Assembly: GCA_963669295.1 (NCBI GenBank)
Contig: OY769938.1
Location: forward strand, 5,580,001-5,644,000
Reading direction: 5' to 3'
DNA: 64,000 nucleotides
From: G963669295 sp963669295
GTDB lineage: Bacteria > Bacteroidota > Bacteroidia > Flavobacteriales_D > CALLUQ01
The position numbers and the translations under genes were made by a program. Within the stretch, counting starts at the first letter, position 1; each line of letters opens with the position of its first letter. Shown piece by piece: positions 60,379-64,000 of this stretch. The notes under the pieces were generated by a model. The model did no database searches and had not been told where the DNA came from. It saw only the letters and a list, made by a program, of their open reading frames with translations.

Positions 60379-61247
60379 GGTGTAGGCTGGTACTTAAATC
60401 TCAATATATTTCCTTTTCCCCATTTTCCTTCGTTGGAAATGAGTAAATCTCCTTTTTCAGTAAATGCAATGCCTTCGGGTTGCTTGAACATAAACGACGA
60501 CAATTTATGCACGTGCTGTATATCGCCACTTTCGTTCAATACCACTAACAACTTACCGGCCGTAGCAATGATGTATACTTCACCTGTTAATGGGTGTACA
60601 GCAATGCCCGATGGTTTGAATTGAAAGTTTTTCACTCCTTCTCCCCGCTCTTCCAGCCAATGTTTTACCTCTTTCAAATCGATCTTGTACACCGGTTTTT
60701 TCTTGAGCTCTTTCTTTTTAAGATCGAACGCATAAATGGCCCGCTTCCCTTTCAACTTCTTTCCTTCACCGGGATCATCCTTACAGGCAATCAATAATCG
60801 ATCGTGCTTTTTATCGTAGCACAACCCTTCGGTATCATTATCGACGTTTAAGTGGGTATTATATTTTTTCGTTTCCTGTTTTTTTGTGTCTACATCTTTC
60901 ACTTTAAACAATGTGCCATCGCTGCGCAGAATAAAAATCTTCTTGCCCGCCTTTGCAATGCCTTCGTAATCGCCATCTTTCTGGAACTTTATTTTTTCTT
61001 CTTCTTTCCCTTTTTTCAGGTCAAACAAAAAGATATAACCATCTTCATCTTGTATGCCTGCCAATTGGTTCTTGCCCAGGTAGGTTAAGCCAGAAATTTC
61101 TTTGAGGTGCTTTGGCAATTCAATGACCTGCTCGGGAGTAGCAAGGTTGTACGGAAAAGTTCCGGGATCGGGGCTACAAGACAGTAGCGCGAATGTGATG
61201 AACAAGATGCTTCCCATGTAGCCGTATTGTTGGTTTCCTCTACGCAT
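60375..61247 (-). CDS. SdiA-regulated-like lipoprotein
   Basis: 290 residues from the ATG at 61247, which gives a lipoprotein signal (SILFITFALLSCSPD). The rest is a six-blade propeller-like SdiA-regulated domain: LKEISGLTYLGKNQLAGIQDEDGYIFLFDLK, GDYEGIAKAGKKIFILRSDGTLF, DTEGLCYDKKHDRLLIACKD, FKPSGIAVHPLTGEVYIIAT and FKQPEGIAFTEKGDLLISNEG. Many proteins of this family are exported and of unknown function. The stop overlaps the phosphoesterase start (ATGA), so both are translated from one message. Confidence 0.85.
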   Translation of the reverse strand: MRRGNQQYGYMGSILFITFALLSCSPDPGTFPYNLATPEQVIELPKHLKEISGLTYLGKNQLAGIQDEDGYIFLFDLKKGKEEEKIKFQKDGDYEGIAKAGKKIFILRSDGTLFKVKDVDTKKQETKKYNTHLNVDNDTEGLCYDKKHDRLLIACKDDPGEGKKLKGKRAIYAFDLKKKELKKKPVYKIDLKEVKHWLEERGEGVKNFQFKPSGIAVHPLTGEVYIIATAGKLLVVLNESGDIQHVHKLSSFMFKQPEGIAFTEKGDLLISNEGKWGKGNILRFKYQPTP

Positions 61248-61318
61248 TATCGGTTGCAAATTTACGGGAATGGCAACTGAATCAAAAGGCTTCACTCAAT
61301 AAAAAGGGTAGAAATGCA

Positions 61319-61344
61319 AAAGTCCTACCGGTAGGCAGGACTTT
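61319..61344. terminator. Possible terminator hairpin
   Basis: AAAGTCCT and AGGACTTT enclose a 10-base loop (ACCGGTAGGC). A weak T-run follows in the minus direction. It lies 156 bases after the hybrid kinase stop and before the SdiA-like gene, so it may end the kinase transcript. Confidence 0.4.
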
Positions 61345-61499
61345 AAACATAACCAATTAAGTAAGTAACCCTAAAGCGGTTGAGTAAGTAGGTATATCTC
61401 AAATCGCTTAATTTCTGATTTAAAAGTAAGGCATTCAATGGTTTACTCCTCCTCCATTTCGATGAGTTGCAATAAACATCCGATAAGCCGCAGGTGGAG

Positions 61500-64000
61500 T
61501 TAAACCTTGAGTTGTTCCAAGCGCATCAGCTCCTGCCGGGCTTCTTCCAGGGCGCGTTGGCAAAGTATTTTCATTTCTTCGTACAACGGACGCGCAGTGG
61601 TGAGGGCCACATCTTCTTTTACCGCGCCTTCGAGTTGATCAATCAATGCGTATACTTCTTCCATACGCAATGCCCCTACCGATGCACGCATTTTATGGGT
61701 AATGGCCAAAATGGTTTTACCTTCTTTATTTTCAAAGGCGCGTTCCAGGTATTGTAAGCTTTTAGGCGTTTGCTCTAAAAACACGGAGAGGAAGTCTTTA
61801 ATGAATTCGGTATCATTATCGGCAAGTTCCCAGATGCCCGAGAAATTGATGATGGTGGTTTTTTCTTTAACAGTTAATACAGGAGCTTCTTCTACCTCTA
61901 TGCCAAGCCAGCGGTATACTTTTTCGTACAACAAGGTAGGGTCTATTGGCTTGGCCAAATGATCGTTCATTCCTGCATCGAGGCATTTTTGCACCTCCTC
62001 TACCAGGGTATGAGCGGTAAGGGCAATAATGGGTAAGGTTTGTTGCAATTGTTTTCTGATGTATGTGGTGGCTTCAATGCCATCCATTTCCGGCATCTGA
62101 ATGTCCATCAATACCAGGTCAAACGTTTGTTGCTCCATCCATTGAATGGCTTCTTTTCCATTTTTTGCCAGGCTAACGGCAATATTCTTTTTGGTAAGCA
62201 GTCGTTCAGTTAGTTTTTGGTTCAGCAGGTTATCTTCAACTAACAACACATGAAATGCTCCTGCCGGAATAATAAAATCGTCGTGTGCAGTTGTTTTTCG
62301 CAATTCTTCGGAAGCCTGGCCGTACGATAACTGGAATGTAAATTGAGTGCCTTCTCCCTCGGTACTGGTGACCGAAATTTGCCCTCCTTGTATTTCTACC
62401 AGCTTTTTTACAATGGATAACCCAAGTCCTGTACCGCCATATTTTCGTGTGGTATCGCTACTGGCCTGTACAAAACTTTCAAATACCGAATCGAGTTTAT
62501 CGGCAGGAATACCAATACCAGTATCAAACACTTTGAATTGAAGGGTGGTGTATTGCTCTTCGCGGGCAGCTACTTCTACTGCTAGCCCTACTTTGCCTGC
62601 TGCGGTAAATTTAATGGCATTGCCCATCAGGTTAATGATAATTTGATTGAGGCGGTAGGGGTCGCCCATCAACTGTTGTGGTACCTCATCGGCGATGGCA
62701 ATATCGAGCACCAGGTTTTTTTCTATTGCTTTAGGCTTGAGGATGGTTACCAAATCGTTCACCACATTGCGCAGGTTGTACTTAATTTCTTCAAGGGTAA
62801 GCATGTTGGCCTCCATCTTCGAGAGGTCGAGAATATCGTTAATGATCACCAACAAGCTTTGCCCCGAGTGGCTAATGGCTTCGAGGTATTCTTTTTGTTC
62901 GCTGGTTAGCTTCGTATCAAAAAGCAGTCCGGCAAAACCAATGATGGCATTCATGGGTGTTCGAATTTCGTGGCTCATGTTGGCCAAAAATTCTTGTTTA
63001 ATGCGGGCCGATTCTTCTACTTTACCTTTTGCCTGTTCGAGCTCCACCAGGGTTTCGTTGAGCTGTTCAATCGTTTGCTCTGAAGCTTTATAAGCGTTGG
63101 CCAATTCTTCTTCCGTTTTCTTACGTGTGGTAATGTCGCGCACGTGCAACATCAATGCTGGTTGCCCGAGGTAGTTAACATGGCTCACCTTAATGCCTAC
63201 AGGCACCTGGGTATTTTCATCGATGTAGCTCAACGATTCGAGGTAGTCTACCTTCCGGTCTACAAATTGTTGGAATTGAGCTTTGGCTTCTTTACGAATT
63301 TCGTTTGGAATAAGGTCGAAAATGCTTTGCCCTACAAATTCTTCGTATGCCATGTGATGCAATTGACAGGCTGCCGGGTTGACATCAAGCACCACTCCAT
63401 CGTACGATTCTACAAAGATGGCATCCACAGAACTCTCAAATAAATCGCGGAAACGTTGCTCTTTTTCCTTGATGCTCAACTCCGCTTCCTTGAGGTCGGT
63501 AATGTCGTGTGCTACGGCATAAATCAGTTGTGTTTCTTTATCGGGCGTAGCCATCCACCGAAACCAGCGGTACTCTCCTGATTTGCAACGGTAACGGTTT
63601 TCAAACCCAATTACTTCCTTTCCTGTATCCAATGCCTTCATCTGATCTGCGGTAGGCTGCACATCATCGGGATGAATAAACTCAAGAAAGGGTTTCCCCA
63701 TAATTTCCTCTTCAGGATAGCCCAATATACGCTGAAAAGAAGGGTTCACCTTTTTAAAGTAACCATCGTAATTGGCAATGCTAAGCAGGTCGAGGGTCAT
63801 TGAAAAAAAGTTGGAATATTCGCGGGCTACCAGCTCCTGCTGCATCTTTTCAGTCATGTCTTTTACATACACTGTAATGCCTTCGCATTCGCCATCGCTC
63901 ATAATGGGATTGCACGATGTTTCCAGGCAAAACCCATCTTCCTCCGGATTACCGAAATTGGTTTCTCCTACCATTCTTTTACCCGTTAGCGCCTGCTCAA
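61500..64000 (-). CDS. Hybrid sensor histidine kinase with PAS domains (5' end beyond window)
   Basis: At least 833 residues; the reading frame stays open through the right edge (EQALTGKRMVGETNF), so the N-terminus is outside. An ATG at 63974 lies inside a PAS domain and is not the true start. In order: partial PAS, two complete PAS domains (about 65-160 and 185-285 of the visible part), a coiled coil, HisKA with MSHEIRTPMNAIIGF, HATPase (NLMGNAIKFT, FDTGIGIP, YGGTGLGLSI), a receiver with LLVEDNLLNQKL and phosphoacceptor Asp in LVLMDIQMPEMDGIEA, and a C-terminal HPt domain (ITHKMRASVGAL). This is a phosphorelay sensor; the partner regulator is not in view. Confidence 0.92.
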   Translation of the reverse strand, partial: EQALTGKRMVGETNFGNPEEDGFCLETSCNPIMSDGECEGITVYVKDMTEKMQQELVAREYSNFFSMTLDLLSIANYDGYFKKVNPSFQRILGYPEEEIMGKPFLEFIHPDDVQPTADQMKALDTGKEVIGFENRYRCKSGEYRWFRWMATPDKETQLIYAVAHDITDLKEAELSIKEKEQRFRDLFESSVDAIFVESYDGVVLDVNPAACQLHHMAYEEFVGQSIFDLIPNEIRKEAKAQFQQFVDRKVDYLESLSYIDENTQVPVGIKVSHVNYLGQPALMLHVRDITTRKKTEEELANAYKASEQTIEQLNETLVELEQAKGKVEESARIKQEFLANMSHEIRTPMNAIIGFAGLLFDTKLTSEQKEYLEAISHSGQSLLVIINDILDLSKMEANMLTLEEIKYNLRNVVNDLVTILKPKAIEKNLVLDIAIADEVPQQLMGDPYRLNQIIINLMGNAIKFTAAGKVGLAVEVAAREEQYTTLQFKVFDTGIGIPADKLDSVFESFVQASSDTTRKYGGTGLGLSIVKKLVEIQGGQISVTSTEGEGTQFTFQLSYGQASEELRKTTAHDDFIIPAGAFHVLLVEDNLLNQKLTERLLTKKNIAVSLAKNGKEAIQWMEQQTFDLVLMDIQMPEMDGIEATTYIRKQLQQTLPIIALTAHTLVEEVQKCLDAGMNDHLAKPIDPTLLYEKVYRWLGIEVEEAPVLTVKEKTTIINFSGIWELADNDTEFIKDFLSVFLEQTPKSLQYLERAFENKEGKTILAITHKMRASVGALRMEEVYALIDQLEGAVKEDVALTTARPLYEEMKILCQRALEEARQELMRLEQLKV

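Noticed and set aside
1..64000. tRNA, rRNA, transposase or integrase genes
   Set aside because: None recognised by eye on either strand. A covariance-model scan would be needed to exclude small RNAs.

Overview
This is a Bacteroidota chromosome segment. Two proteins carry type IX secretion C-terminal sorting domains (2611-4179, 42537-43115) and one carries the type B/gliding-associated form (6749-10879). Lipoprotein signal peptides and HisKA_2-type histidine kinases are common. Start codons lack Shine-Dalgarno sequences, and several promoters resemble the Bacteroidota TTTG / TAnnTTTG pattern. The order cannot be fixed from the sequence alone. I saw no rRNA, tRNA, transposase, integrase or CRISPR array.

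Layout. 0.3-6.7 kb: an S9 oligopeptidase lipoprotein, a secreted T9SS protein, a GAF-HisKA_2 kinase, an acetyltransferase and a small lipoprotein. 6.7-10.9 kb: a giant secreted adhesin-like protein. 11-16 kb: cell-envelope hypotheticals and the RNA-binding protein Tex. 16-24 kb: lipoprotein/TPR genes, an acyltransferase, a putative HNH nuclease toxin, a frameshifted GH64 glucanase-like gene, a YciA-type thioesterase, a transglutaminase-like protein and type II NADH dehydrogenase. 24.2-25.6 kb: non-coding DNA with a 17-copy 21-bp tandem array and a long hairpin repeat.

26-34.5 kb is the accessory region. A TPR histidine kinase gene is followed by a three-gene cassette (two tandem cupins and a membrane protein). 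A second copy of the last 153 bp of the kinase gene lies on the far side of the cassette, as expected if foreign DNA integrated at the gene's 3' end. Next come a degenerate ~21-bp repeat field, a small gene with an attenuator-like leader, an AT-rich SIR2-HerA pair of the antiphage defence type, and a mosaic of palindromic repeats.

34.5-43 kb is housekeeping: FKBP isomerase, M3 peptidase, thioredoxin-like protein, ECF sigma factor with a membrane partner, two paralogous envelope proteins (one frameshifted), a DEAD-box helicase and a secreted cupredoxin. 43.1-49.5 kb holds a complete, tightly packed six-gene ebo operon (eboA to eboF), a conserved cluster tied in other bacteria to transport or processing of an unidentified metabolite.

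49.7-64 kb: a GAF protein, exonuclease III, a nucleotide-cyclase-like/SRPBCC protein, an outer-membrane protein, an HD-domain/Pycsar-effector-like membrane protein directly upstream of polyphosphate kinase, a convergent metallophosphoesterase fused to a barrel-like C-terminus, an SdiA-regulated-like lipoprotein, and a hybrid histidine kinase that runs off the window. The points most worth following are the repeat-bounded cupin cassette, the ebo operon, the HD-Pycsar/Ppk pair with a cyclase-like gene nearby, and the orphan nuclease with an eCIS-cargo-like leader.
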